Positions 21,896 to 32,960 of a stretch of 64,000 bases of DNA are shown here, piece after piece. This stretch comes from Allolobophora icterica (Eukaryota; Annelida; Clitellata; Crassiclitellata; Lumbricidae): positions 1,222,216 through 1,286,215 of the forward strand of contig OY744609.1 of NCBI GenBank assembly GCA_963556255.1, written 5' to 3'. The notes under the pieces were generated by a model. It saw nothing but the letters and a program-made list of their open reading frames with translations, searched no databases and was not told where the DNA came from. Each line of letters starts with the position of its first letter. The stretch's first letter is position 1. Position numbers and translations under genes: made by a program.

Positions 21896-22520
21896 CTATT
21901 CAGAGGCGCTCATAGCCCAACCCCGGCGAAAGAGATCAGTTTTTAGAGCAGAGAAGAAAGCGGTGGATGAGTTTCGAGGAAGAGACCGCAGCTCAGAAGG
22001 AAGCCCATTCCAAATTGTGGGTCCAACCACGGAGAAAGCGCGCTGCTGAATAGTAGCGGTGCGTGCGAAAGGAACAGAGAGGTCACCACGGTTGGTAGAG
22101 CGAAGAGAGCGGTGGCCAGGTGGAATAGAGGCACGATAATAGAGCTCATGCAGATAGAAGGGAGCACAGCCAAGCTGACATTTCAAGACAATGGAGGCAA
22201 CCCGGTAGACAATCCGTTGCGAGAATGGTAACCAGTGGAGGACATCTCGCATATATTCAAAGACATGGCCATATTTAGGAATGCGCCCAGTCAAGCGAGG
22301 CAGGGGAAGACCAATATAGAGGGAGCAGCATTAGTCAAGCCGACAGGCAATGAACGCGTGAACGAGAGTAGCAGCAGATTGGGGGAAAGAACGCGAAGCT
22401 GTCGCAGCTGAAAGTAGCAAGCGCGGCTCAGCTGCGAGATATGCAATAGGATGTCGTCAAAGATTGCACGAAAAGCATCAAACAATAGAAGGATGCAGGT
22501 GGCGCCACTGTAAGCAGATT
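21896..22520 (-). pseudogene. LINE C-terminal fragment, best preserved of its family
   Basis: A 132-codon minus-strand frame (21896-22294) holds VLHWLPFSQRIVYRVASIVL, then FARTATIQQRAFSVVGPTIW and FFSALKTDLFRRGW. This is the C-terminal extension of CR1/L2-superclade LINEs. Upstream on the minus strand (22291-22500) QLRQLRVLSPNLLLLSFTRS continues the RT-proximal region in another frame. RT catalytic core and endonuclease absent. Confidence 0.85.
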
Positions 22521-22604
22521 GTTTCCCAGTAAACGTCTATTTTAAACACCGGTTTTAAGCAATATTCTTGTGGTATATAATTTTAGTTGACGCCAGTAAA
22601 GGCT
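22521..22604 (-). repeat. Reverse Box 1 module
   Basis: TTTAAACACCGGTTTTAAGC (22541-22560), then GGTATATAATT about 13 bases on. Confidence 0.8.
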
Positions 22605-22925
22605 GTGTTAGTCCCATGCCATAGAAGCTGGCGAGGATCAAAAGCGAACTGCTGAACTACGTCCGAACCCGCAAGCTAAGGTACTTTGGACACATCATGC
22701 TTCAGCCGAAGGACAACATCGAAGGCAGCCTCATGACAGGCCTTGTAGAAGGGATTCGCAACCGCGGCAGACCAAGAATATCCTGGATTGACAACATTAT
22801 AAAATGGATTGGACTATCAGGAACCAGACTAATGGCTGCAGTACGAGATAGGAAATGCTGGACAATGTTGACCCATTCATGTAGCCTACCATCGCAAAGC
22901 GACGACGGCGACATGACATGACATG
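22605..22925 (+). pseudogene. RTE-type LINE, C-terminal fragment
   Basis: Frame continuous from about 22630 to the stop near 22920: RTRKLRYFGHIMLQ, RNRGRPRISWIDNI, then a Cys-Trp segment. These match the post-RT C-terminus of RTE-like elements seen also at 3960-4295 and 42126-42410. Tail (ACATG)n at about 22911-22930. Confidence 0.8.
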
Positions 22926-23114
22926 ACATAGAACGGTCAGAACTCGGAAGAACAGCAGTCCCTTAAGCAATCCCTGAGGCAGCCATGGGGATTAAATGTT
23001 AGCGGCAACCACAATTTCTTAGCCTCGGCATATGAATGCGGATAGCCAGTCCTCTCCTTCGCCCTCTCACCTTCCCACCGACAGTGTACAGAAAGCGTAC
23101 TCATTATAGCTGAG

Positions 23115-23410
23115 TTCATTCATTTTGAAAATTTAACATAGCGCCCCTCAAGTTACCTACTCAGAAGCGCTCCCAGCCCAACCACGGCAATATAAACTGG
23201 ACTTATAAGTAACTTATAAAAAACAAGCGAACTATTCTTAGGCAACAGGCGTAGCTGCAATGGGAGTTGATTCCAGATGGAGGGGCCGACCACAGAGAAA
23301 GCATGACGCTGCCTAGTTGCGGTGGTAGAGCGAGGAATCAACAGTTCACCCGAAGAAGAAGAGCGAAGGGCTCGGCGGTCAGTCATATCAATCAATTCAA
23401 TCAATTAGAC
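23115..23410 (-). pseudogene. LINE C-terminus, truncated copy
   Basis: Minus-strand frame with ATRQRHAFSVVGPSIWNQLP and a 3' UTR containing the GAGCGCTTCTGAGTAGG hairpin arm. A (CAATCAAT)-type junction at 23387-23408 marks the boundary with the next LINE copy. Confidence 0.75.
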
Positions 23411-24190
23411 ATTTATATAGCGCGCTCTTCAAGGCAACTATTCAGAGGCGCTCCCAGCCCAACCTCGACGAAAGAGAACAGCCTTAAGAGCAGAGAAGAA
23501 AGAGGTGGATGAGTCTCGAGGGAGAGACCGCAGTCCAACAGGAAGGCCATTCCAGATAGTGGGACCGGCAACGGAGAATGCTCGCTGTTGCATGGTTGCA
23601 GTGCGAGCGAAAGGAACATGTAAGTCACCGCGGGCGGTGGAACGGAGTGAACGGCGACCAAGAAGTGCGGACGCTGGAAAACAAAGCTCACGTAGATAGA
23701 AAGATAGAAAGCTCACGTAGATAGAAAGGAGCGCGGCCAAGTTGACACTGCCAGACAATAGAAGCAACCCGGTATACAATGCGTTGCGATAAAGGAAGCC
23801 ATATGACAGACAGGACAGCAGAGCTCACGCAAGTTAACCGGGACACAGCCAAGAAGGCATCGCAAGATCAACGCAGCTATTCTATAGTTGACGCGTTGCG
23901 AGATGGAAAGCCAGTGTAGTGTGTCAAGCATATAGGCTGAGACAGAGGCACGTTTAGGAATGTGACCAATGAGACGCGCAGCAGATCGAAGAACCCGATC
24001 AAGACGAGCAGTCAGAGAAAGTGGCAGGCCTACCAGAATCGAACAGCAATGGTCAAGTCGACTGGTGACAAAGGCATGGATAAGGGTAGCTGCAGCATCA
24101 TGAGATAAGGAGCGAGAGATAACCCGCAGCTGGCGCAGCTGATAGTAGCAGCTACGAGTAAGCTGATTTATATGAGGGGAAAGACAAAGT
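23411..24190 (-). pseudogene. LINE RT C-terminal part with 3' UTR
   Basis: Longest remnant of this family, about 780 bp. Minus-strand order: VTSRLDHCCSILVGLP, LTARLDRVLRSAARLIGHIP, MLDTLHWLSISQRVNYRIAA, a change of frame, FARTATMQQRAFSVAGPTIW, FFSALKAVLFRRGW, then hairpin AGCGCCTCTGAATAG ... GCGCTATATAAATG. A short duplicated stretch (GAAAGCTCACGTAGATAGAA) at about 23695-23728 disturbs the frame. Confidence 0.85.
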
Positions 24191-24539
24191 TGGATAGGCG
24201 GTTCAGAAATCTCGAACTAAGTTTCACGTAAAAAAACGCGAAAAACCGAAACGATATCTTGTTTCCCGAAAACCAGATTTTAATATTAATCCAGTACCTG
24301 GCCTGAGGACCCGTTTGCAAAATGGTGTTAGCGGGATTTCTCACTTCCACTTAGTCAATGGGTCCCTAGACATAAAAAATCACCGAGTTGCTTTTTTGCC
24401 ACAACGCCACGAATGACGCTATGGCCAAATTCAAAATGGCCGCCGTCGCCATATTGGAAAATCATCTTTTTTGTTTTTAGAGTTTATGCACGTGTAATAC
24501 CTCTAATCTTACTGCATTATGTGTGATCAATTATACACA
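24191..24539. other. Unassigned stretch
   Basis: No gene. Contains ACGCGAAAAACCGAAACG and a short run resembling the 15.5-kb sequence (AAAAGCGAAACCATATC). Nothing else recognised. Confidence 0.3.
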
Positions 24540-25350
24540 ATTCGTGCGTGTTTTGCCCATATATTGCTTATAAGGAACAGGTTTTAAAGGTGTCCAAATC
24601 GACGTTTACTTCTGACAAACTAGTAGCGATGTTTAGCGACATCTGACGACTGTTACATTTGGCAGACTCTTAGCCTATAATCATTGATCAGGAATCGATG
24701 ACAATCTTTTCCATCGGAGGGATTCCAAGGATTTAGCGAAATCTTGAGGCATTAAACACTGTTGATGTCGAGATGAAAAATATTTTATGCCAAATGTGGA
24801 AAATCTCTGACATGCAACAGTAGAGGATAAATTCTTGAGAAACCACATTTACTGCATAATGATCAAAATAGTATTGGATCTCAGGAAACATTTCAAAAGT
24901 TCAATATTCTTTTCTCTCAGTAAAACATATCCATTGTTTAGTGGCATCTGTCGTTGCAGGTGATCGAATTTTAGACCCACCTTATTCAGTCAGGCCATCT
25001 TTGAGATCATTGGGAAGTTATTCCATGTTGTTTTGTTAATTGATAACGTTTATTTAACGAAGATGACTTAAGAAATTATTAGTTAGTTATCATGATGAGC
25101 GCATTTAAATTGTATATAGAGGTCGTTCTCATTGCACACAGAAGTATCGCTGTTTAACAACATCTAACGATTGAGATAGGTTCAAAGATGGCTTGTTAGG
25201 CTACCAATTCGATTGCATTGTATTCAAAACATTTCACCGTAGCTGTTTAATAACGCTGCACTATAACAAAACTGATAATCGACTTCTTCCTTCTTTATCC
25301 AGTCTTATGAGTGGCAACACCAGAGTACGTACTGTGGCCGAATTACAAGT
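24540..25350 (+). repeat. Long ordered repeat, copy 2 (uninterrupted)
   Basis: Box 1 (GGTTTTAAAGGTGTCCAAAT, about 24581-24600) after CCATATATTGC, TTTAGCGACATCTGACGACT, J module, GTGGAAAATCTCTGACATGC, a degenerate Box 2 (TTTAGTGGCATCTGTCGTTG), GTTTAACAACATCTAACGAT, and a degraded Box 3 at 25245-25330. Serves as reference for the order of parts. Confidence 0.8.
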
Positions 25351-26289
25351 ATATTTGAATACTATAATTATGCTGATTCCATTCAAAAGAGAGACCGCAT
25401 TCAAATATACCACAGTAGCTGAGTTACGAATATACGTGTTTAGTTGCTGTTTAACGACACTATGTCATTACATTAGCGTCGCCCTACTTCTTTCTCCGTA
25501 CTTGGTACTGGTACTATTGCAGTTAAGGGTAGTGGCGGAATTCCCTCAATTGTTGATTTGAAACACCTTTGTTTACAGCTCTACTACTTCTATAAATAAT
25601 TTCAATTGTTGATTTTAAACACCTACTTTTAATTTTTCAAACTTTTATAAATAACGCAGTCGGTTTACAATAATTAATGTTCTTTACAATATTTAGTTGA
25701 ATAAGGTCAATAACTACTCGTCCCAAGTTCTCCGATCCATGCTCCACACTGAAACTCTACCTTGGAATTATCTCCTTCCTGAATTCCGAAAATTCCCCGA
25801 TCCTCTCTCTACCTACCCAATCGTTCAAACTAATGTCATACATTAGCAAAGAATTCAAAAGACTATGTGTAAAGTAATAAGAAGCAGTATTTCCATGTAT
25901 GCTTTGCATGAAAATGACATTCAAATGTATTAGGAAATCGTCTTATTTAAACTGAATACTTTTAATGTAATTTTTGAAGTATGACGTGCTTGATGGTGTC
26001 ATTGAACCAGAGTATAAAAAACGTCTGCATTTCTTAATATCAAGTGTGCATGTAATTATGTGTGCTAAGGTAAAGTAATTTCGAAGTTTTAGGTATAAGC
26101 CGTCTCAAGATGTCGTTAAATACCGGACGCAATAATGCATAATTAATGGTCACCATCACGAGGCACTATGTAATCCTAATGCTCGGGGACGTTGATTCTT
26201 AAACACCTGTTTTAATGGATTACTACATCTATATAAACAGCGCAGTCATTTTTACAACATCTGCTGCGGCGGGTTCGTAATATGTGGAC
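25351..26289. repeat. Dispersed mosaic
   Basis: Box 3 (25437-25540), two reverse Box 1 sites (AAACACCTTTGTTTACAG near 25561; TTTTAAACACCTACTTTTAA at 25612-25631), a LINE-C tail (25710-25870), a segment homologous to the 82-bp minisatellite unit (CTTAATATCAAGTGTGCATG near 26034), and a reverse Box 1 (TTAAACACCTGTTTTAATGG, 26200-26219). Confidence 0.65.
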
Positions 26290-27000
26290 TGTGTGACGAA
26301 ATTTTAATAGTAATAGTAATAATAATTATAATCTGTTCCTTATTTCAGTGGTTCCCAAACTTCTCTGGGTCGCGACCCACTTGTGAATATCTTGGCAGTC
26401 TCGGTACCCACTGTCTAAAGTTAAGCAGTCTACTAAAATTTGTTTCATAAATTGGTTTCGACATATGCAGATTTACGTACAGCGCTTAGAAATTTAAAGT
26501 ATTAAAAGTAAACTTAGGTAAAAACAGCTTACAGTTTATTGCAATCCAACTAGTTATACCCCAATCATAGCCAAATGTTGTTGCTGCAAACAAATAAATG
26601 TTTCTCGAAATAATTTGGCGACCCACTTGCCAGAGCTTCGCGACCCACTTTTGGGTCGCGACCCACAGTTTGGGAAACTCTGCCTTATTTAAGCGCCTGC
26701 TAACCGCACTGCGCTGTACAGTGAACATACATATAGTAGAAACGGCAGCCACGCAAGGGCGCCTTACATACATGTATGCAGTAGAAGCACATGATAACTG
26801 TTTTACAGGAGTCGAATATAGCTGTTTTTATGCGGCAGCCATCAGGGCGCCATCACGGCCTACTGTGCATATAACCACCCTTGCCACCTAGCGAGTAGAA
26901 GGCTGAATAAACCTTACGGGGTCTACGGGATTCGATCTTGGTACCTACTGCTCATCACGCCAGTGTGCTATCCATTACTCTACCGCCCCCCCCCACCCAT
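26290..27000 (-). mobile_element. SINE2, minus copy, split by a hAT MITE
   Basis: Minus reading: GGTAGAGTAATGGATAGCAC, AAGATCGAATCCCGTAG, body matching 14541-14880, AGGCGCTTAAATAAGG, then the MITE, then an ATT/TAT-rich tail (26303-26337). The MITE therefore lies in the SINE's 3' tail. A C-run at 26985-26996 marks the 5' end. Confidence 0.8.
26346..26682. mobile_element. hAT MITE, 337 bp, with perfect 8-bp TSD
   Basis: Ends CAGTGGTTCCCAAACTT and CAGTTTGGGAAACTCTG, with GGGTCGCGACCCAC next to both termini. Flanked by CCTTATTT at 26338-26345 and 26683-26690. The interior has no coding capacity. Inserted in a SINE2 tail. Confidence 0.92.
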
Positions 27001-27530
27001 ACGAACCGTTTACCCGTCGGTGTCAAATTTTCAGAAATAAGAAATAAGCCGAGTTATATTTAGCATAGCATCATCAATCAATGCGAAGATGGAAATTCAA
27101 AAGCCCCTTAACACAGTTCTTTAGAGTCATGAATTCGAGTAACTCGCCATTCAGCAAATCCGTTTTCGCTGACGAGGAAACAGAGGAACGAGAAAGCGAC
27201 ATTAGTCTTTGTCAACTGCTGAAGAAACAACATTTGTGACTGCAGATGAGGCTGGAGACGAAGGAACAAATGGCCGTTGATTTTAAACACCACTTTAAAG
27301 CCTATTCAAGTCTCTATATAAACCGCGCAGTTGGGTTAACGATTGGATCATTTAAGTTTTGTCTGTAAATGTAATATCGTCACCAGGATCTAATCTAACA
27401 CAATCTGATAAAATCCAATGATTTCTATAGCGCCGTTATATTAAACTCCAAAACATCAGTGGATGGTCGTTTCGAGTAAAATGTTAGTTAAAATGTTATT
27501 ATCCACTGGAGAGAGCAGTAGTGATTTCGG
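27001..27530 (+). repeat. E-family repeat and pentanucleotide seed
   Basis: E blocks (GAAGATGGAAATTCAAAAGC, GAGGAACGAGAAAGCGACAT, GATGAGGCTGGAGACGAAGG), Box 1 (TTTTAAACACCACTTTAAAG, 27281-27300) with CTATATAAACC, then a short degenerate TCTAA run (27386-27415) and ATTTCTATAGCGCCGTTATA. Confidence 0.75.
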
Positions 27531-27790
27531 TTTAACGACACTGTGTGATAACAAAGATCATTAACGCGACGTTAATGATCTTTGAAGGAGGAGGGCGAGC
27601 CTCCACCTTCATCCAGGCTTGGGACTAGTACTGCCAGTGAACGAGCATTGGCAGAGTTGGACTGGAGATGGATGGATGGATCCAGAGTTTAACGACATCT
27701 TGTAGCAACAAAGGCTGTTGACGTTCACAGAAATTAGTTTGGCTTATAATACAGCTCGCACAATATTAAATATTATATTAAATTGGACGA
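27531..27790 (+). repeat. Box 3 with internal inverted duplication, then Box 2
   Basis: Box 3 is interrupted by a 15-bp perfect inverted repeat (CAAAGATCATTAACG / CGTTAATGATCTTTG, 27552-27584). The 3' half (ATCCAGGCTTGGGACTAGTA) follows, then Box 2 (GTTTAACGACATCTTGTAGC, 27688-27707). Confidence 0.8.
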
Positions 27791-28030
27791 GATTTTTATT
27801 ATTAATCCAAAGTTTAACGTCGTCTTATGACATCAATGGCCGTTGATTACAATCCATAAATACAATTCACAGAAAACAAGATACTTATAGCAACCGAAAG
27901 GCACCATTTAAAAGTGTCAAACAGAGCCGTACAATATCACTGATGTCACATCATTTAAAACAATATATCCAACATCGTTTATGATACACATATTGATAAA
28001 ATGTTTTGATGCAATTTAAACAGTAAAATA
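27790..28030 (+). repeat. H-family repeat
   Basis: Starts AACGTCGTCTTATGACATCA, has GAAAGGCACCATTTAAAAGT, and stops near AATTTAAACAGTAAAATAAA, shorter than the copies at 2.4-3.2 kb. Confidence 0.75.
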
Positions 28031-29140
28031 AAAATACTGGACTGGAGAATTTGCTTTTGACTTATATGTAGCGTTGAGCTAAACGTTCCATGGACATAGC
28101 GTCCAACTCAGCTGCCATTGCTTCCGATCGTAAAACAACGTCGAAATTTCTCATATCCGTCGAAATGCTCAGGTAATTATGTGTTGTAGGGTAAGGTATT
28201 TATGTATTTAGATACTTAATATAGCGCCTTTTAGATACCTCACAGAAGCACCATAATTAATTTCGAAGTAATCGGTCCAAGCCGTCACAAGATGTCGCTA
28301 AATACCGTCGTTTAGTGCATAAATTTAATCGGTAGCCTCCACGATGCGCTAATGTAAAGTGAACGCTCGCCGACGTCAATTGTTGTCTGGTTAGTTGATG
28401 TTTAAAGACACTGTCGGAAGAAAGATGATAAGCTTCGCCCTCCTGCTGTCTCCAGGCTTGGGGCTGGCACTACTAGGCCTACAGTTAAGGGTGGTGGCGG
28501 AGTTACGTAATTTTGTTATTTCGTTATTTGAAACATTTCTCTTTGAAGCCGTAAAATTTCTATTAAAAGGTTAATTTGTTTTAATTTAGACACCTCTTTT
28601 AAGGATACCAAAATTATTATATAGGCACGATTCACTGGCGGGAGTAATTCTATGTTATTTTGGAACTCGTCCATTATTTGAACTACGAACTGGCACTAAA
28701 TAAGAACTCTATAACGAAATTTTATACGAAAGTTTAATCCGTGAAAGAGTCCAGTTTTCAGAAATAAAATAAAGCCGAGTTAAATTTAGTTTAATATCAT
28801 CAAACAATGAGAAGAGTATAATTCAAAAACCCTTAAAACCGGAGTCACTGCAATTGTTTATTTAAAACACCTCTCTTAAACGCTTTATTACTTCTATATT
28901 AAAAGCACACGTCGTGTTCTGGGTAATGAATCTTTTTTATGGTAGTGAGGTGCAGAGGAACGAGAAAAGCGACATCCGTTCTTGTCAAATTCTGATGAAC
29001 CTGACAGCAGATAAGGCTGCAGACGAAAGCATAAACGGCCGTTGATTTTAAACACCTCTTTAAAGAATACTCAGATCTCTATATAAATCATGCATTTGAA
29101 AAAACCATCAAGATAACTTCTAAAATGTAATATAGCTGCC
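28031..29140. repeat. Dispersed mosaic
   Basis: Segment with reverse Box 2 (CAAGATGTCGCTAAATACCG, about 28277-28296), Box 3 (28390-28505), reverse Box 1 sites (TTTAGACACCTCTTTTAAGG, 28586-28605; TTAAAACACCTCTCTTAAAC, about 28862-28881; TTTTAAACACCTCTTTAAAG, 29045-29064) and E blocks. No gene. Confidence 0.65.
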
Positions 29141-29830
29141 ATGGCATCACCTAATCTAAACTAATTCACTGACTTCTATAGCGCCGTTTTCATTAAGTCC
29201 AACACATCAGTTGATGGTACCAGCAAGTGAAATCTTAATTAAAATCATTGACCAATGGAGAAGCAATTAGGTCGAGATCACGAACTGAAATATTGTTATC
29301 AGTATATTACCAAATCACTCCTATCTTGAATGACTCCATTGGGTGAAAAATCCTCGAACATATTCAGTTCCAAAGTCTTTCATTCATCTGTAACTGCCTA
29401 GTAATGCTCCTATCTATATTTTACATCTACTACTGTAATGCTCTGGATATCTGCATTTCACATTTCATCATTCTCACGCCACGCTATAGCCTACAACACA
29501 CTACAATGCTCCCAGCCAAAATACCTTCGCGAACTCTTCACTATCCACCCACCCCGTTCTACCCGTTCATCCTCACATCTCACTCTCTCCCGTCCCCCAG
29601 TCACTACTCGCCTCAAGTTCTCCAACCGATCTATATCCCACACTACACCTTAACTCTGGAACGAACTTCCCCCCGAATTCCGCATTTTCTCAGTTCCTCC
29701 ACCAATACCGGCACTCACTCATCGTCATCTATCTCAGGCTCCTCTACTCATCACCCCACAGGCTTTCCACTCCAAACTGAAAACTCATTTCTTCAAGATT
29801 TCCTTTCCTAATCCATCTGATCCTCTGCCT
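29141..29830 (+). pseudogene. LINE-C remnant, long copy
   Basis: After a very short TCTAA remnant and GACTTCTATAGCGCCGTTTT, the coding remnant (29404-29830) yields QPKYLRELFTIHPP, VTTRLKFSNRSISHTT and ELPPEFR in alternating frames, then a region with LKTHFFKISF-like character. This is the C-terminal extension of a LINE protein. It runs further 3' than other LINE-C copies. Confidence 0.65.
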
Positions 29831-30495
29831 TCCAAGCTATCTCGTCCTCAACGAAACCCTCCGTAACAGCTGCTCTGCCTCTCTTTGGTCTTTCAGGCAA
29901 CCGGACTCGGACCACCAACGGACATCGATTTCTGGACAACCCCTCAGATACGTCGCAGCGCTCGTGAATAACCTGGTGCTTTGCGCTCAGCTTTACAGTG
30001 GCGCTTTAGAAAATTGGAGATTACGATTACGATTACGATTACGATTACATCTTCACCTTTACCAGAATTAACTACTTGGACCCAGGTCTTTAAGCGATTA
30101 GGAATGTACGAATATCTGATATATAACTCAGAGAGCATACGCTTTAAAGGTGTGTAAAGTGAAGCTATTAATTCAATTTTTGCCAAAGAGGTCATAAAAG
30201 TAAGTTGCTTTTTAACGACGCTCTGTCATAACAAACATGACTAGCGTCGCCTTCTTGGTTTATCTAGGGTTGGGACTGGCATTACCAGAGTATACGGTAA
30301 CAGTTCGCATCCATAGGAAAAGATTATTCCGGAAGGCGTCATGGATGGATCCACAGTTTAACGATATATCTTAGAATATCAACTGCTGTTGACGTTGACG
30401 GAAATTGCTAGGCCGTTATAAGCAGTACACTTATACATATAGGTGTGAATTTTTTTATTTTAAAGGTGTATAAAATAAGTTATTATTTCACTTAG
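29831..30495. repeat. Mosaic with (GATTAC)n
   Basis: (GATTAC)n at 30022-30048, Box 1 (GCTTTAAAGGTGTGTAAAGT, about 30143-30162), Box 3 (30204-30300), Box 2 (CAGTTTAACGATATATCTTA) and Box 1 (ATTTTAAAGGTGTATAAAAT, 30457-30476). Confidence 0.65.
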
Positions 30496-30499
30496 AACT

Positions 30500-31115
30500 G
30501 TGAATTTTAAAAATTGTTTTTGTAAAAATTCTGACGTACACAATCATTACACGCGATCGCTCAACAAGTACCATCAACGTAGTGTCCACACTACTGTTAA
30601 GCAGCATAGCATCAAAGTCTGTGGCCCGATATTCTGGAATTCATTGCCTATTGAAGTTACTGGTTTACCTACTATGTGTCAATTTAAACAAAAACTGAAA
30701 CTCTATCTCTTGGATGCACTCACATGACTGCATTAGGCCTAGGCCTATGTGTTTATTTGCACAGGTACTGTTTTTTTTTTTTTTTTTTTTTTTTGTTTTT
30801 TTTTCATCTCTTTTAACTAATGAAAATTGATCTGTATACCTTAGTTGGAATCCATGTGTTCTGATAGTTAAGTTCTCTAGTTAAGAGTTCTATCATTGTT
30901 TCTTTTACCTGCTGATCATGTAACTTGATCGATGTTACCGTTAAAAGTATTGATTGTGCTGCCATTTACTTGTATTACGATAAATGTTAACTAGGTGGCC
31001 CTGCTAAGCGGGATCTAGATCCCTTTTGGGTCTCCTCTTGTTGCCAAAGTTCAAACTTTTATGTTGTATTTTTCCTTGTACTTCAAATGGCTTCAATAAA
31101 AGGATTGATTGATAA
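30500..31115 (+). pseudogene. LINE 3' end with intact C-terminal frame
   Basis: Frame 30500-30727 encodes NHYTRSLNKYHQRS and GPIFWNSLPIEV plus FKQKLKLYLLDAL, the canonical end of jockey/CR1/Rex-like polyproteins. It is different from the local LINE-C and hairpin-tail families. A 3' UTR of about 390 bp includes a T-run (30768-30802) and ends AATAAAAGGATTGATTGAT. The C-terminal frame is undamaged, so the copy is comparatively young; it is 5'-truncated. Confidence 0.8.
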
Positions 31116-32180
31116 CTCAGAGAACTTTTAAAACATCTTGTCTAACGAAATCTCAAGGCAGCAACGGCCATTGACGTCATATCGTACATTAACCATTGCA
31201 CAGAAAGAATGTGCATTAAACTATGCATGTAAATAACGTATTGAATCTGATTTTCATTTACTAACAAAATATTCGTGAAAGTAGTGCTTAAATTGTAAAT
31301 TTTCTAATTCAAATGTATGATCAATATATTCAGAATTCAAACAACATTATTGAAAAAAAATTGTAGTTTTGCATACAGTTGGTTAGTTGCTGTGTCACAA
31401 ACAAAATTATTAGCTTTGCCCTGCTAATTTCTCCTGGCTTGTGACCGTCACTACCACACGATGGGGTAGTTTTTGGACTTACAGACATATAGTAGACATA
31501 TTCTAAATTCACCCACATCTCTAAATTAGGGAGTGAGTGTTCTGGACAAATTCAACTAATACGAACTTTCATAAAAATTTACACACCTTTTTAAAGGGTT
31601 TAATTCTGATCTTAAATATCAATGTTTTAGATTTCGTAGCTTGAGTGAGACCCCTTCCAAAGACACCTCAGCTGTGTCATCTTTTATGGACTGGAGAAAG
31701 TTGTTTGGCAAATAAAAACAAGTTTCCGTGACAACGGAACATTGGTGCCGTGGTCGAAGACACAAAGCTTTGTGACTGCAATTTAAAAAGCATTTAGACG
31801 TCTAGACGAATTATATCTGAAACCAAGAATACTCTCCGGAGAATTTGATCAGTTTCTCTACCAACACAGTTCGGCCATTTCACCAAGAGAGCGAAATTAC
31901 GATTTTCTCCATAAGAGAACAAACTCGACTTATTTTTCATTTATGAAAATTGAATCTATCAGAGATTAACTATTCGTATACAATTTAGCAATATTTCGTG
32001 ACAGTTTCTATCCATCCATCCACATTTGATTGTTTTTTTTTGCAACTTTCCTATGGGAACAGATCGATTATTTGAAGTAGGAACTTTCACGAAATGTTGC
32101 GAAATTTTATTTGAATTGTTGAGCCGTCAAAGATTAAATTTTCTGAAATAAAACAATAAGCCGTTTAAAAACGTGTCATA
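31116..32180. repeat. Mosaic including a possible LTR/PBS motif
   Basis: Box 2 variant (ACGAAATCTCAAGGCAGCAA), partial Box 3 (31380-31465), reverse Box 1 (TTTACACACCTTTTTAAAGG, 31580-31599). At 31733-31752 GGAACATTGGTGCCGTGGTC resembles an LTR end plus primer-binding region; related sequences at 13.58 and 56.75 kb. No open gene. Confidence 0.45.
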
Positions 32181-32520
32181 ATTTATGAATTCGAGTTACT
32201 TCATCTCAACAAATCTGTTTTCGCTGACAAGGATACAGAGGAACGAGAAAAGCAGTATTCTTCTGGTCAACTTCTGTCTGAGGATGGAGACGAACGAAGC
32301 AATTGCCTTTGATTTTAAACACCTCTTTAAAGGCTCTACGAATATCTATATAATTCGCCCAGGGACGAGGAATTATAATGACGCCGTCATTAGCTGAGTT
32401 TATTTTGAAATGTAATATCGTCACCACTACCTAATCTAATCTAATCTAATCTAATCTGATCTGATCAGATCTAATCTGATCTGATCTGATCTGATTAATA
32501 CAATGACGACTATAGCGTCG
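32181..32520 (+). repeat. E-family repeat with pentanucleotide run
   Basis: E blocks, Box 1 (TTTTAAACACCTCTTTAAAG, 32312-32331) with CTATATAATTCG, AATGTAATATCGTCACCACT, then TCTAA/TCTGA units at 32432-32495 and GACGACTATAGCGTCGTTTT. This is a small version of the 60.5-kb array in the same flank context. Confidence 0.85.
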
Positions 32521-32589
32521 TTTTTTCAGCCACAAAGGACAGAAATCTCACACAGCTCTTGATTAAATGAAGCTGACGAAAGTAGGGCC

Positions 32590-32960
32590 TATCTGCGCAC
32601 CGTCTACATGTCCACCTCAATCTCTGTATGCCTGTCTTTATATCTGTCTCAGTATTTCTCGATCCATACTTTGCCTGTTTATGTCCGTCTCTTACTGAAT
32701 CGGTCTTTATCTTCTCATTTGTCTCTGTGTCTGTCTCCGTCCGAGTCACTGTCATTCTCTGACTGTCTGCATGTCGTATTTCATCAGTCTACTAAGTAAC
32801 TTACGTGTGCCGAGATCGAAAAACAGCGGCGCTAGAACATACAATGGACAGACGCAGTTTTTCGTATGCTATTTGTTGCAGATGTTCTACGTACATTTTA
32901 GCGACATCTTGGATCGAACATTACCAGAATAATAAACAATACAACAATCGCAACAATTAC
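32590..32960 (+). repeat. D-family repeat
   Basis: CT-rich head, TCTCTGACTGTCTGCATGTC, GCCGAGATCGAAAAACAGCG, TTTTAGCGACATCTTGGATC, in the same order as at 8.2 kb. Confidence 0.8.
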
